A DNA stretch of 64,000 nt, taken from positions 1 through 64,000 of the forward strand of contig JAJZES010000038.1 in the NCBI GenBank assembly GCA_021845985.1, read 5' to 3'. Position 1 is the stretch's first letter. Every line of letters begins with the position of its first letter. Positions 30,158-42,331 of this stretch are shown piece after piece. A program made the position numbers and the translations under genes. The notes below the pieces were generated by a model. That model was given only the letters and a program-made list of their open reading frames with translations, was not told the DNA's origin and did no database searches. The stretch comes from Pseudomonadota bacterium. Lineage in GTDB: Bacteria > Pseudomonadota > Alphaproteobacteria > Acetobacterales > Acetobacteraceae.

Positions 30158-31086
30158 GGCGCTGGCTGCGCGAGCGTGCGATCGTCGTCCTGGTGCTGCT
30201 GCTGGTCGCCCTGGTCGGCGGCATCGCCGCGGTGCGGCCGGGCACCGTGACCGCGGACTGGATCGCCAACACGCTGCTGTTCGCCGCGCCGCTCGGGCTG
30301 ATGGCGGGCGGCGAGACGCTGTTGCTGCTGACCGGCGGCATCGACCTCTCGGTCGCCAGCATCGCCACCGGTGCGGCCTATCTGCTCGCCGCCAATGCGG
30401 CACATGGCGAGATGGCGGCGCTGGCGCTGGGTCTCGGCCTCGGCCTGCTGGTCGGGCTGCTCAACGGCATCGGCGTCGCGGTGTTCCAGGTGCAGCCGCT
30501 GGTGATGACGCTCGGCACCGGGCTGATGACCGAGGGCGTGCTGGTGGTCTACAGCCAGAAGATCATCGCCAACCAGCCGCATGTGCCGCAGTTCGTGGTG
30601 GCGCTGGGCAGCGGTCGGGTGTTCGGGGTGGTGCCGATCGACCTGTTCCTGTGGCTGCCGGTGGCGGCGCTGCTGATGCTGGGTCTGTCGCGCTCGGGGT
30701 TCGGCCGGCTGCTCTACGCCGTTGGCGACAACCCGCTTGCCTGCCGCATGGCCGGGGTGCGAGTCTGGCGGGTGCTGGTTGGCGCCTATGCCGGGTGCGG
30801 CCTGCTCGCCGCGGTCGCCGGCATCGTCCTGGTCGGCACCACCAATGCCGCCGATCTCAGCCTCGCCAACGTCTATCTGCTGCCCGCCATCGCCGCCGCG
30901 ATCATCGGCGGCACCTCGATCTTCGGCGGCCGCGGCGGCTATGCCGGCACCATCGTCGGCGCGCTGATCCTGACCGTGCTGGACAGTCTGCTCACCCTCC
31001 TGGACGCGCCCGAGCCGGTCAAACAGATCCTCTACGGCGCGATCATCCTGCTGCTCGCCGCCGCCTATACGCGGCTGACCGACTGA
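30154..31086 (+). CDS. Sugar ABC transporter permease
   Basis: [26 protein letters not shown]; 4-nt overlap. Confidence 0.93.
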   Translation: MRRWLRERAIVVLVLLLVALVGGIAAVRPGTVTADWIANTLLFAAPLGLMAGGETLLLLTGGIDLSVASIATGAAYLLAANAAHGEMAALALGLGLGLLVGLLNGIGVAVFQVQPLVMTLGTGLMTEGVLVVYSQKIIANQPHVPQFVVALGSGRVFGVVPIDLFLWLPVAALLMLGLSRSGFGRLLYAVGDNPLACRMAGVRVWRVLVGAYAGCGLLAAVAGIVLVGTTNAADLSLANVYLLPAIAAAIIGGTSIFGGRGGYAGTIVGALILTVLDSLLTLLDAPEPVKQILYGAIILLLAAAYTRLTD

Positions 31087-31130
31087 CCCGCGCCAGTCGG
31101 GCGGGCCGCCGATCGCCGCCGGCGGCGGCG

Positions 31131-33961
<2,831 letters not shown>

Positions 33962-33962
<1 letters not shown>

Positions 33963-34339
33963 CACGCCGCCCCCACCAGTGCGGCATAGGCATCGCGGTC
34001 GAGCAGGCCGCCGAGCGCAGCCGCGTCGTCGGGGACGATGCTGAACAGCCAGCCGGCCCCCTCGGCGTCGCGGTTGACCAGCGCCGGATCGTCGGCGAGT
34101 GCCGCGTTGATCGCGGCGATGCGCCCGGCGACCGGGGCGAACACGTCCGAGGCGGCCTTGACGCTCTCGACCGTGGCAATGGCTTCGCCGGCGGCGACGA
34201 CGCGGCCGGGGGCGGGCAGTTCGACGAACACGATGTCGCCGAGCAGCCCCTGGGCATGCGTGGTGATGCCGACGGTGGCCGCCCCCGCCTCGGCGGGGCG
34301 CAGCCATTCGTGGTCGGGGGTAAAGCGGGTCTCCGGCAT
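33962..34339 (-). CDS. gcvH: Glycine cleavage system H protein
   Basis: [38 protein letters not shown] lipoyl motif. Confidence 0.97.
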
Positions 34340-34352
34340 GGCGTGCCTCCGG

Positions 34353-35483
34353 TCAGGAACGGGTGCGGGGGGGAAGGAAGGGCAGCGGGACGACGCGCGC
34401 CGGTACCTGCGCGCCGCGCAGCAGGGCGAACACCTCGCTGCCGTCGCTGGTCAGGTCGCGGCGCAGATAGGCCATGGCGATCGGCGCATCGAGCACCGGG
34501 GAGAAATTGCCCGAGGTGACGCTGCCCGCCGCGGTGCCGTCGGCGGCGACGAGGCTGGCGCCCGCCCGCGCCGGCGCGCGTCCGGCCAGGCGCAGCCCGA
34601 CGCGGTGGCGCGGCGGGCCATTGTCGAGCTGATCGCGGATCGCTGCGGCGCCGGGGAAGTCCCAGGCGATGCGCCGCTGCTTGCCGATGGTCCAGGTCAA
34701 TCCGGCCTCGACCGGCGTGGTCAACTCGTCGAGGTCATGGCCATAAAGCGGCAGCCCGGCCTCAAGCCGCAGCAGGTCGCGTGCGGCGAGGCCGGCCGGG
34801 CTGACCTCCGGCTGATCGAGCAGCAGCGTGGCGATGCGTTCGGCCGCCTCGCGCGGCAGCGACAGTTCAAACCCGTCCTCGCCGGTATAGCCCGAGCGGG
34901 CGATCAGCATCGGCGTGCCGGCCAGCGTGATGTCGGCGGCGTCCATGAAGCGCAGCGCCGCGACCTCCGGCGCCAGCCGGGTCAGCGCCGCCGCCGCGCG
35001 CGGCCCCTGCAGGGCGAGCAGGGCGCGTTCCGGGTGATGGGTGAGGGTGACGCTCTCCGGCAGATGGGTCCGCAGATGCAGCAGGTCGTCATCGGTGCGG
35101 CCGGCATTGACGACGAGGTGCAGCCGGTCGGCGCCGCGCCGTGTCACGATCAGATCATCGAGGATGCCGCCGGCCTCGTTGGTGAACAGCGTATAGCGCT
35201 GGCGGCCGGGGCGCAGGCCGGCGATGTCACCGACGACCAGACGCTGCAGCGCCAGCGCCGCATCCGGGCCGGCCAGCGTCACCTGTCCCATGTGCGACAC
35301 GTCGAACAGGGCGGCATCGGCGCGGCAGTGCCGGTGCTCGGCCAGCGTGCCGTCGGGGTACTGGATCGGCAGGATCCAGCCGGCAAAGGGCGCCATGCGG
35401 GCGCCCAGCCGCTGATGCAGCGCCGCCAGCGGCGAGGCCTGCGGCGGCGGCGGTGGGTCGTTTGGGGCAATTTCGATCGGCAT
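34353..35483 (-). CDS. gcvT: Glycine cleavage system T protein (aminomethyltransferase)
   Basis: ALFDVSHMGQVTLAGPDAALALQRLV; ARSGYTGEDGFELSLP. Confidence 0.96.
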   Translation of the reverse strand: MPIEIAPNDPPPPPQASPLAALHQRLGARMAPFAGWILPIQYPDGTLAEHRHCRADAALFDVSHMGQVTLAGPDAALALQRLVVGDIAGLRPGRQRYTLFTNEAGGILDDLIVTRRGADRLHLVVNAGRTDDDLLHLRTHLPESVTLTHHPERALLALQGPRAAAALTRLAPEVAALRFMDAADITLAGTPMLIARSGYTGEDGFELSLPREAAERIATLLLDQPEVSPAGLAARDLLRLEAGLPLYGHDLDELTTPVEAGLTWTIGKQRRIAWDFPGAAAIRDQLDNGPPRHRVGLRLAGRAPARAGASLVAADGTAAGSVTSGNFSPVLDAPIAMAYLRRDLTSDGSEVFALLRGAQVPARVVPLPFLPPRTRS

Positions 35484-35539
35484 TCTGTCGGCTCCGCGTT
35501 GAAGGGTCCCGCTGCGCTTAACGCGCGAACGGGTCCGTG

Positions 35540-35732
35540 CCCCCCTCTGTCGCGGAACCTGAGAGATTCGGGTATGCGGTTCGGCCGCGCGCCCTTACTC
35601 CGTCGGTGCGGGGCGTGCCTGCGGCACGCACCGGCTTTCCAGAGGTTCGCACACCGGGGCGGTCCTTTGGCCTGAGCGTTTCCGGGGGCCGGTTGCGCCT
35701 TCGGCGGCAGGGATCAGCCTGCACTCTCCCGC
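35540..35732 (-). ncRNA. Tandem (two-aptamer) glycine riboswitch upstream of gcvT
   Basis: Minus strand GGGAGAGTGC...CCGCCGAAGGCGCAACC...CGCTCAGGCCAAAGGACCG...AACCTCTGGAAAG...GACGGAGTAAGGGCGC...AATCTCTCAGGTTCCGCGACAGAGGGG. Confidence 0.88.
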
Positions 35733-35892
35733 TTCGGTGGGATGCGAACGGACGTGATGATGGCGCATCGGCGCCGGCCACGCAACCGGTGCGGGATCAC
35801 GGGCGCGGGATTACCGGCGCCGCCGGGGAGTAGCGTTGCCGGCCAACCCTGGCGTAGGCTCTACTCTGCCGAACCTTCGCCGGAGGCGCCGC

Positions 35893-37212
35893 ATGGACGC
35901 ACAGCAGTCACCCGACCTTGCCACCCCGGACATCGCCCGGCTGGTCCAGCCCGACCGGGTGCATAAATCGGTCTATGCCGATCCCGCCATCTTCGACCTG
36001 GAGATGGAGCGCATTTTCGGCCGCGCCTGGGTCTATGTCGGCCATGACAGCCAGGTGCCGAATGTCGGTGACTATCATCAGGCGCTGATCGGCCGCGAAG
36101 CGGTGTTCATGGTGCGTGGCCCCGACGGCGCGGTGCATGTGCTGTTCAACCGCTGCCCGCACAAAGGCGCCCGACTGGTCGCCTTCCCCGCCGGCAATGT
36201 CGGCAAGTTCATCCGCTGCCCGTTTCACGGTTGGAGCTTCCGCTGCGACGGCGGGCTGCATGCGGTGCCGATCCGCGACGGCTATCAGGGCACGCGCTTC
36301 GACATCAACGATGCCGATTTCTCCGTCCGCCGCCTGCCGCGTCAGGCCGTCTATCGCGGCTTCGTGTTCGCCAGCCTCGCCGCCGACGGACCGGACCTGG
36401 AAAGCTTCCTCGGCGGCATCCGCAGTTCGATCGACAATTTCTGCGACCGCGCACCGGCCGGCGAGGTTGCCGTCGAGGGCGGCGTGTTCCGCGTCTGGCA
36501 GCAGTCCAACTGGAAAATCTTCTTCGAGAATCTCAACGACACCTCGCACCCGATGGTGACGCACGAATCCGCCGTCAACGCCGCCCGCGCCGAATACCGC
36601 AGCCTGCCGCCCGGCACCAAGATGCCGTTCCAGTTGCATATCATCGAGGGCAACGGTGAACCCTACGAGTTCTGGGACAAGCTCGAGATGGTCGCGTTCG
36701 ACAACGGCCACAGCTACATGGGCGCCATCTTCACCCCGCCGACCGATCCGGTGTCGCTGGCCTACATCGCCACGCTGGAGGCGGCGCACGGTGCGGCGCG
36801 GGCGCGCGAGATCCTGCAGGTGCAGCGCCACAACTCGATCATCTATCCGAGCTGCTCGCCGCACACCTCGTTTCAGCAGCTTCGCGTCATCCGCCCGATC
36901 GCGGTCGATCGCACGCTGGTTGAAATCTACACTTTCCGGCTCAAAGGCGCACCGGACTCGCTGTTTCAGCGCTCGGTGGTCTATGCCAACGTGGTCAACT
37001 CGCCGTCCTCAGTGGTGATGCCCGACGACATCGAGGTCTATGCCCGCTGTCAGGAGGGCCTGAAAACCCAGGGCGGCGACTGGGTCAGTCAGCATCGCGA
37101 TGCCGGCCGCGACCGGCCGATCGCGGGTGGTTTCGTCGGCAACGGGCTGAGCGAGCTGCCGATGCGCAATCAGTTCCGCGCCTGGGCGCAGTACATGACC
37201 CAGGATGCCTGA
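35893..37212 (+). CDS. Rieske aromatic ring-hydroxylating dioxygenase, alpha subunit
   Basis: Rieske motifs CPHKGARL...IRCPFHGWSF; mononuclear Fe site NDTSHPMVTH. Confidence 0.94.
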   Translation: MDAQQSPDLATPDIARLVQPDRVHKSVYADPAIFDLEMERIFGRAWVYVGHDSQVPNVGDYHQALIGREAVFMVRGPDGAVHVLFNRCPHKGARLVAFPAGNVGKFIRCPFHGWSFRCDGGLHAVPIRDGYQGTRFDINDADFSVRRLPRQAVYRGFVFASLAADGPDLESFLGGIRSSIDNFCDRAPAGEVAVEGGVFRVWQQSNWKIFFENLNDTSHPMVTHESAVNAARAEYRSLPPGTKMPFQLHIIEGNGEPYEFWDKLEMVAFDNGHSYMGAIFTPPTDPVSLAYIATLEAAHGAARAREILQVQRHNSIIYPSCSPHTSFQQLRVIRPIAVDRTLVEIYTFRLKGAPDSLFQRSVVYANVVNSPSSVVMPDDIEVYARCQEGLKTQGGDWVSQHRDAGRDRPIAGGFVGNGLSELPMRNQFRAWAQYMTQDA

Positions 37213-37215
37213 GCG

Positions 37216-37692
37216 ATGGATACAGCACGGCTGCACACGGTCTCGGCGTTCCTGTTCCACGAGGCGCGGCTGCTCGATCAGCGCCGCTGGCACGACTGGC
37301 TCGACCTGTTCGCCGAGGGCGGCATGTACTGGGCGCCGCTGACGCATGATCAGACCGACCCGATCAACCACGTCTCGCTCTATTACGAGGATGCGCTGCT
37401 GCGCGAAGTCCGCGCCCGGCGGCTGGAGGAAAAGCGCGCCTGGTCGCAGCAGCCGGTGACGCAGGCGGCGCGCATCATCGGCAATATTCATCTTCTGGCC
37501 GACACCGAGGGCGACATCGTCGCCGTCTCGACCTTTCATCTGCTGGAGTGGCGGCGCAGCGGCAACCGCATGCTCGGCGGCCACTACACCCACCGGCTGC
37601 GGCCGGCGGCGGGCGGCCTGCGCATCGTGCTCAAGCGCATCGACCTGATCGACTGCGAGGCGGCGCAGGAGACGCTGGAGACCTTCCTGTGA
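37216..37692 (+). CDS. Aromatic ring-hydroxylating dioxygenase, beta subunit
   Basis: FLFHEARLLDQRRWHDWLDLFAEGGMYWAPLTHDQTDP ... YYEDALLREVRARRLEE. Confidence 0.92.
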   Translation: MDTARLHTVSAFLFHEARLLDQRRWHDWLDLFAEGGMYWAPLTHDQTDPINHVSLYYEDALLREVRARRLEEKRAWSQQPVTQAARIIGNIHLLADTEGDIVAVSTFHLLEWRRSGNRMLGGHYTHRLRPAAGGLRIVLKRIDLIDCEAAQETLETFL

Positions 37693-38282
37693 CCACCGCG
37701 CGCACGGTGCTGGTGGCGCTGCATTACCAGAACGACGTGGTGCATGAGCAGGGCCGCATCCGGCTCGGTCTGGCCGAGGGCGACGCGCAGCGCGCCGGGC
37801 TGCTCGACGCCGCCGAGCGGCTGCTCGCCGGGGCGCGCGCCGCGCATGTCCCGGTGGTGCATGTCGCGGTCGGCTTCCGCCCCGACCATGCCGACGTGAT
37901 CCGCAACGGCCCGATCTGGGACAATGTGGTGCGTCTCGGCGCCGTGGTCGAAGGGTCCTGGGGGGCAGCGTTCCACGACCGGCTGGCGCCGCGCGGCGCG
38001 GAAATCATCGTCCGCCACCGGCGCATCAACGCCTTCTTCGGCGCCCCGCTGGAGGAGGCGTTGCGGCTGCACGACGCGCGGCATCTGGTGCTGGCCGGCG
38101 TCGCCACCCATTCGGTGGTCGAACACACGGCGCGCCACGCCGCCGACATGGGTTTCTTCGTCAGCGTCGCCGCCGATGCCTGCGCCGCCGGCCGCGCCGA
38201 TCTGCATCGCGCGGCGCTCGACAACATCGCCCTGATCGGCCGCGTCGCCTCGGTCGATGAGGTGCTCGCCGGATGGACCTGA
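37689..38282 (+). CDS. Isochorismatase-fold protein with an apparently substituted catalytic triad
   Basis: TVLVALHYQNDVVHEQG...RHRRINAFFGAPLEEALR...LAGVATHSVVEHTARHAADMGF. GTG start overlapping the beta-subunit stop. Confidence 0.85.
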   Translation: MTTARTVLVALHYQNDVVHEQGRIRLGLAEGDAQRAGLLDAAERLLAGARAAHVPVVHVAVGFRPDHADVIRNGPIWDNVVRLGAVVEGSWGAAFHDRLAPRGAEIIVRHRRINAFFGAPLEEALRLHDARHLVLAGVATHSVVEHTARHAADMGFFVSVAADACAAGRADLHRAALDNIALIGRVASVDEVLAGWT

Positions 38283-39064
38283 TGCGGCTCGACGGCCGCG
38301 TCGCCATCGTCACCGGGGCGGCGCGCGGCCTCGGCGCCGACATCGCGCGCGGGCTGGTCGGGGCGGGTGCGCGCGTCGTGCTGGCCGACAGCGACGCGGC
38401 GGGCGGCGCGGCGGTGGCGGCGGAGCTGGGGCAGGGCGCGGCGTTCTGCGCCACCGATCTGGCGCGCGACGAGGACATCGACGGCTGTGTCGCGGCGGCG
38501 CTCGGCGGCTTCGGGCGGCTCGATGTGCTGGTCAACTGCGCCGTGCTCTATCTCGATCCAGGCCTCGATGCGATGCGGGCGGAGTGGCACCGGGCGCTCG
38601 ATGTGAACCTGATCGGGGCGGCGCTGCTGACCGCGCGGGCGGCCGCGGCGATGACCGCGCCCGGCGGCGTGGTGGTCAATATCGGCAGCGTCGGCGGCAA
38701 GTTCGGCGCCGCCGGACGCGCGCTCTATCCGGCGTCGAAGGCGGCGCTGCTGCAATTTACCCGCAACGCCGCCGTCAGCCTGGCGCCGCGCGGCATCCGC
38801 GTGCTGTCGGTATCGCCGGCCTGGACATGGTCGCCCGCGCTCGCCGCGATGGCGGGCAGCGAGGCGCGGGCGGATGCGGTGGGCGGACGGCTGCACCCGG
38901 CCGGACGGGTCGGCCGCGGCGCCGATGTCGCCAATGCGGTGGTGTTCGCTTGCTCGGACATGGCCGGCTTCATCACCGGCGTCGATCTGCCGGTGGATGG
39001 TGGATTCTCCATCCTCGGCCCGGATGCCGGCCGCTCGCCGCGGCAATGGTTTGCTGATTCCTGA
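38273..39064 (+). CDS. SDR-family oxidoreductase (possible cis-dihydrodiol dehydrogenase)
   Basis: VTGAARGLGADIARGL; YPASKAALLQFTRNAAVSLAPRGIRV. Confidence 0.9.
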   Translation: MDLMRLDGRVAIVTGAARGLGADIARGLVGAGARVVLADSDAAGGAAVAAELGQGAAFCATDLARDEDIDGCVAAALGGFGRLDVLVNCAVLYLDPGLDAMRAEWHRALDVNLIGAALLTARAAAAMTAPGGVVVNIGSVGGKFGAAGRALYPASKAALLQFTRNAAVSLAPRGIRVLSVSPAWTWSPALAAMAGSEARADAVGGRLHPAGRVGRGADVANAVVFACSDMAGFITGVDLPVDGGFSILGPDAGRSPRQWFADS

Positions 39065-39066
39065 CC

Positions 39067-39753
39067 TCAGACCTGCAGGTGGCGCGCGACGATCGATTGG
39101 TCGGCGGCCAGGGTGGCGGGCGCACCCTCCCAGGCGACGCGGCCTTTCTCCAGGATGACCACGCGGTCGGCCAGCGCCACCAGCGCCGCGAGGTCCTTGT
39201 CGATGACGATCGCCGCCTCGCCCGCCTGACGCAGCGTCGCCAGAACGGCGAAAATATCGGCGCGGATCAGCGGCGCCAGACCTTCGGTGGCCTCATCCAG
39301 GATCAGCAGCCGCGGGTTGGTCATCAGCGCCCGGCCGATCGCCAGCATCTGCTGCTCGCCGCCGGACAACTGAAACCCGTAATGCCGCCGCCGCTCGGCC
39401 AGCCGCGGCAGCAGCGCCAGCACCCGCGCCAGCGTCCAGCGCCCCGGCCGCGCCGTCGCCAGCAGATTTTCCGCGACGGTCAGCGTCGGAAACACCTGCC
39501 GCCCCTCCGGCACCAGCCCGATGCCGGCGCGCGCGATCAGATGCGGTGGCAGCGTGTGCAGCGCCTGCCCCTCGAACAGCACCCGCCCGCGCCAGGGCCG
39601 CAGCAGCCCGGTCAGCGCCCGCACCGTCGTCGTCTTGCCCATGCCGTTGCGACCCATCAGCGCCAGCGTCTCGCCGGGGCCGACGCTCAGCGACACGCCG
39701 AACAGCACCTGCGCCGCGCCATAGCCCGCCTCCAGCGCCTCGATCGTCAGCAT
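39067..39753 (-). CDS. Branched-chain amino acid type ABC transporter ATP-binding protein (LivF-like)
   Basis: GRNGMGKTTTVRALTG; LSGGEQQMLAIGRALMTNPRLLILDEATEGLAP. Confidence 0.94.
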   Translation of the reverse strand: MLTIEALEAGYGAAQVLFGVSLSVGPGETLALMGRNGMGKTTTVRALTGLLRPWRGRVLFEGQALHTLPPHLIARAGIGLVPEGRQVFPTLTVAENLLATARPGRWTLARVLALLPRLAERRRHYGFQLSGGEQQMLAIGRALMTNPRLLILDEATEGLAPLIRADIFAVLATLRQAGEAAIVIDKDLAALVALADRVVILEKGRVAWEGAPATLAADQSIVARHLQV

Positions 39754-40496
39754 GCCGCGGCGTCGCCGAGATAGGCGGCGCGCACCGCCGGGTCGGCGCG
39801 CACCGCCCCGGGCGGGCCGCAGGCGATGATGCGTCCCTGCACAAGAACCGACACGCGGTCGGCCAGCGCGAACACCGCCGCCATGTCGTGCTCGACCAGC
39901 AGCATGGCGAAACGGCCGCGCAGCCGCCCGAGCAGCGCGATCATCCGCGCCGCCTCGTCATGCCCCATGCCGGCCAGCGGCTCGTCGAGCAGCACGCAGC
40001 GCGGTGCCAGGGCGAGCGCCGAGGCGATTTCCAGCGCCCGCCGCTCGCCATGCGCCAGCGCCCCGGCGGCGACCGCGGCGCGGGCCTCCAGCCCGACCGC
40101 CGCCAGCATCTCCCGCGCCGGTCCCTCCAGCGCCGCGTCGCCGGCGGCGCGGCGGAACGGCGCCAGCGGCCGGCGCGCCCGCGCCTGCACCGCCAGCGCC
40201 ACATTCTCCAACGCCGACAGATCGGCGACCAGTGCGCTGACCTGAAACGTGCGGGCGAGGCCGAGCCGGGCGCGGCGGTGCGCCGGCAGCGCGGTGACGT
40301 CGGCGCCGTCGAGCAGCACCCGCCCGGCATCCGGCCGCAGCGCCCCGGCAAGCTGCGCGATCAGGCTCGACTTGCCGGCGCCGTTCGGCCCGATCAGCGC
40401 ATGCACCTCGCCCGCCGCCACCTCCAGGCTGACATTCTGCGTCACCGCCAGGGCGCCGAATGCCTTGTGCAGTCCGCGCGCGGCCAGCACGCTCAT
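39747..40496 (-). CDS. Branched-chain amino acid type ABC transporter ATP-binding protein (LivG-like)
   Basis: GPNGAGKSSLIAQLAG; LDEPLAGMGHDEAARM. Confidence 0.93.
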   Translation of the reverse strand: MSVLAARGLHKAFGALAVTQNVSLEVAAGEVHALIGPNGAGKSSLIAQLAGALRPDAGRVLLDGADVTALPAHRRARLGLARTFQVSALVADLSALENVALAVQARARRPLAPFRRAAGDAALEGPAREMLAAVGLEARAAVAAGALAHGERRALEIASALALAPRCVLLDEPLAGMGHDEAARMIALLGRLRGRFAMLLVEHDMAAVFALADRVSVLVQGRIIACGPPGAVRADPAVRAAYLGDAAAC

Positions 40497-41395
40497 GCCG
40501 TCCGCCGCAGGCGGCCGAGGGCGACGAGCAGCAGCAGCGCGCCGACGCCGATGCGGCCATGCTCGGTGACGGCGGACAGCGCTTCCTCGATCAGCGTCAG
40601 GCCGATGGCGCCCGCCATCGCCCCCGCCGGGGTCGCCGCGCCACCGAGAATGACCATCACCAGCAGCCGCCCGGCGACGCGCCAGTCCAACGTCGCCGGG
40701 CTGACAAAGCCGGACTGCACCGCCATCAGCCATCCCGCGGCACCGCCCGCCGCCCCGGCCATGACGCAGGCGATCAGGCGGGTGCGGGCGACATCGAAGC
40801 CGAGCGCCGCCAGACGTGCCGGATCGGCCCGCGCGGCGCGCAGCACCCGGCCGAAGCGCGAGGCGCCGAGAGCGGAGGCCGCCAGCACGCCGGCAGCCAG
40901 CAGCACCAGCGCCAGCGCGTGCAGGGCGAGCGGCCGGGCGAGCAGCGCCGAGCCGAACAGCGTCGGCGTGCGATCGAGCGGCATGCCGTCATCGCCGCCA
41001 TAGGCGGCGAGCGCGCCGGCGGCGAAATAGGCCATCTGCCCGAACGCCAGCGTCACCATGATGAAGCCGACGCCGCGCGCCCGCAGTGCCAGCCAGGAGG
41101 TCGGCCAGGCGAACAGCGCCGCCGCCAGCATCGCCACCGGCAGCGACAGCGCCGCCTCGTCCAGCCCCCAGCCGGCGAGGATCAGCACCGCATAGCTGCC
41201 GATGCCAAGGAACGCCGCATGGCCGAGGCTGACCAGCCCGGCGGTGCCGACGACGAGTTGCAGCGACACCGCGGCGATGGCGGTGATCGCCGCACTGGTG
41301 GCCAGCGACAGCAGCCAGGTGTTGCCCGCCGCCTGCGCCGCCAGCGGGGCCACGACCAGCAGCGCGAACAGCGCCGCCGCCAGCGCCCGCGTCAC
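40493..41395 (-). CDS. ABC transporter permease (LivM-like)
   Basis: GTAGLVSLGHAAFLGIGSYAVLIL. GTG start overlapping the LivH stop. Confidence 0.92.
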   Translation of the reverse strand: MTRALAAALFALLVVAPLAAQAAGNTWLLSLATSAAITAIAAVSLQLVVGTAGLVSLGHAAFLGIGSYAVLILAGWGLDEAALSLPVAMLAAALFAWPTSWLALRARGVGFIMVTLAFGQMAYFAAGALAAYGGDDGMPLDRTPTLFGSALLARPLALHALALVLLAAGVLAASALGASRFGRVLRAARADPARLAALGFDVARTRLIACVMAGAAGGAAGWLMAVQSGFVSPATLDWRVAGRLLVMVILGGAATPAGAMAGAIGLTLIEEALSAVTEHGRIGVGALLLLVALGRLRRTA

Positions 41396-42318
41396 CGCCG
41401 TCCCCGCGCCGGCAGCAGACCGGCCGGGCGGAACGCCAGCACCGCGGCCATCAGCAGATAGATCAGCATCGAGGCCAGCGCCGGCCCGGCCATGCGCGCC
41501 GCCGACGGATCGAGCGCCACCCGCAGCGCCGCATCGAGCAGGCCGCGCCCGAGCGTGTCGGTCAGCCCGACCAGCAGCGCCGCCAGGAACGCCCCGCGTG
41601 CCGAGCCGGGACCGCCGAGCACGACGACGACGAAGGCGAGGATCAGCACCGAGCCGCCCATGCCCGGCTCGATCGCCACGATCGGCGCCGCGATCGCCCC
41701 GGCGAACCCGGCAAGCATGGCGCCGGCCGCCAGCACCAGCGCGAACAGCCGCCCGACATCGACGCCGAGTGCCGCCAGGATCGGCGCGTTCGACGCTCCG
41801 GCGCGCAGCCGCATGCCGGTGCGCGTGTGCTCGATCGCCAGCCACAGCAGCGCCGCCACCGCCAGCGCCGCCGCCACCACCGCCAGCCGATAGACCGGAT
41901 AGCGCAGTCCGCCGAACAGCGGCACCGTGCCGGCCAGCGCCGGCGGCATGGCGAGGCTGAGCGGCGCCGGGCCGAACACCATGCGCACACCCTCCTCGGC
42001 CAGCAGAATCAGGCCGAACGTCGCCAGCACCTGATCGAGATGGCCGGCGCCGACCAGCCGGCGGAACACCAGTCGCTGCAGCACCGCCCCGAGCGCCAGC
42101 GACGCCGCCGCGGCCAGCGGCAGCGCCGCCCAGAAACTGCCGGTCCAGCCGGCGCAGGCCACCGCGGCGTAGGCGCCCAGCATGTACTGGACGCCATGCG
42201 CCAGATTGACCACGTCCATGACGCCGAACACCAGCGTCAGCCCGGCGGCGATCAGAAACAGCAGCAGGCCGAGTTGCACCCCGTCCAGCGTCTGCACCAG
42301 CAGCAATCCGGCCGACAT
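41392..42318 (-). CDS. ABC transporter permease (LivH-like)
   Basis: GLTLVFGVMDVVNLAHGVQYMLGAYAA. Confidence 0.93.
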   Translation of the reverse strand: MSAGLLLVQTLDGVQLGLLLFLIAAGLTLVFGVMDVVNLAHGVQYMLGAYAAVACAGWTGSFWAALPLAAAASLALGAVLQRLVFRRLVGAGHLDQVLATFGLILLAEEGVRMVFGPAPLSLAMPPALAGTVPLFGGLRYPVYRLAVVAAALAVAALLWLAIEHTRTGMRLRAGASNAPILAALGVDVGRLFALVLAAGAMLAGFAGAIAAPIVAIEPGMGGSVLILAFVVVVLGGPGSARGAFLAALLVGLTDTLGRGLLDAALRVALDPSAARMAGPALASMLIYLLMAAVLAFRPAGLLPARGRR

Positions 42319-42331
42319 GGCGACGCGCCCG

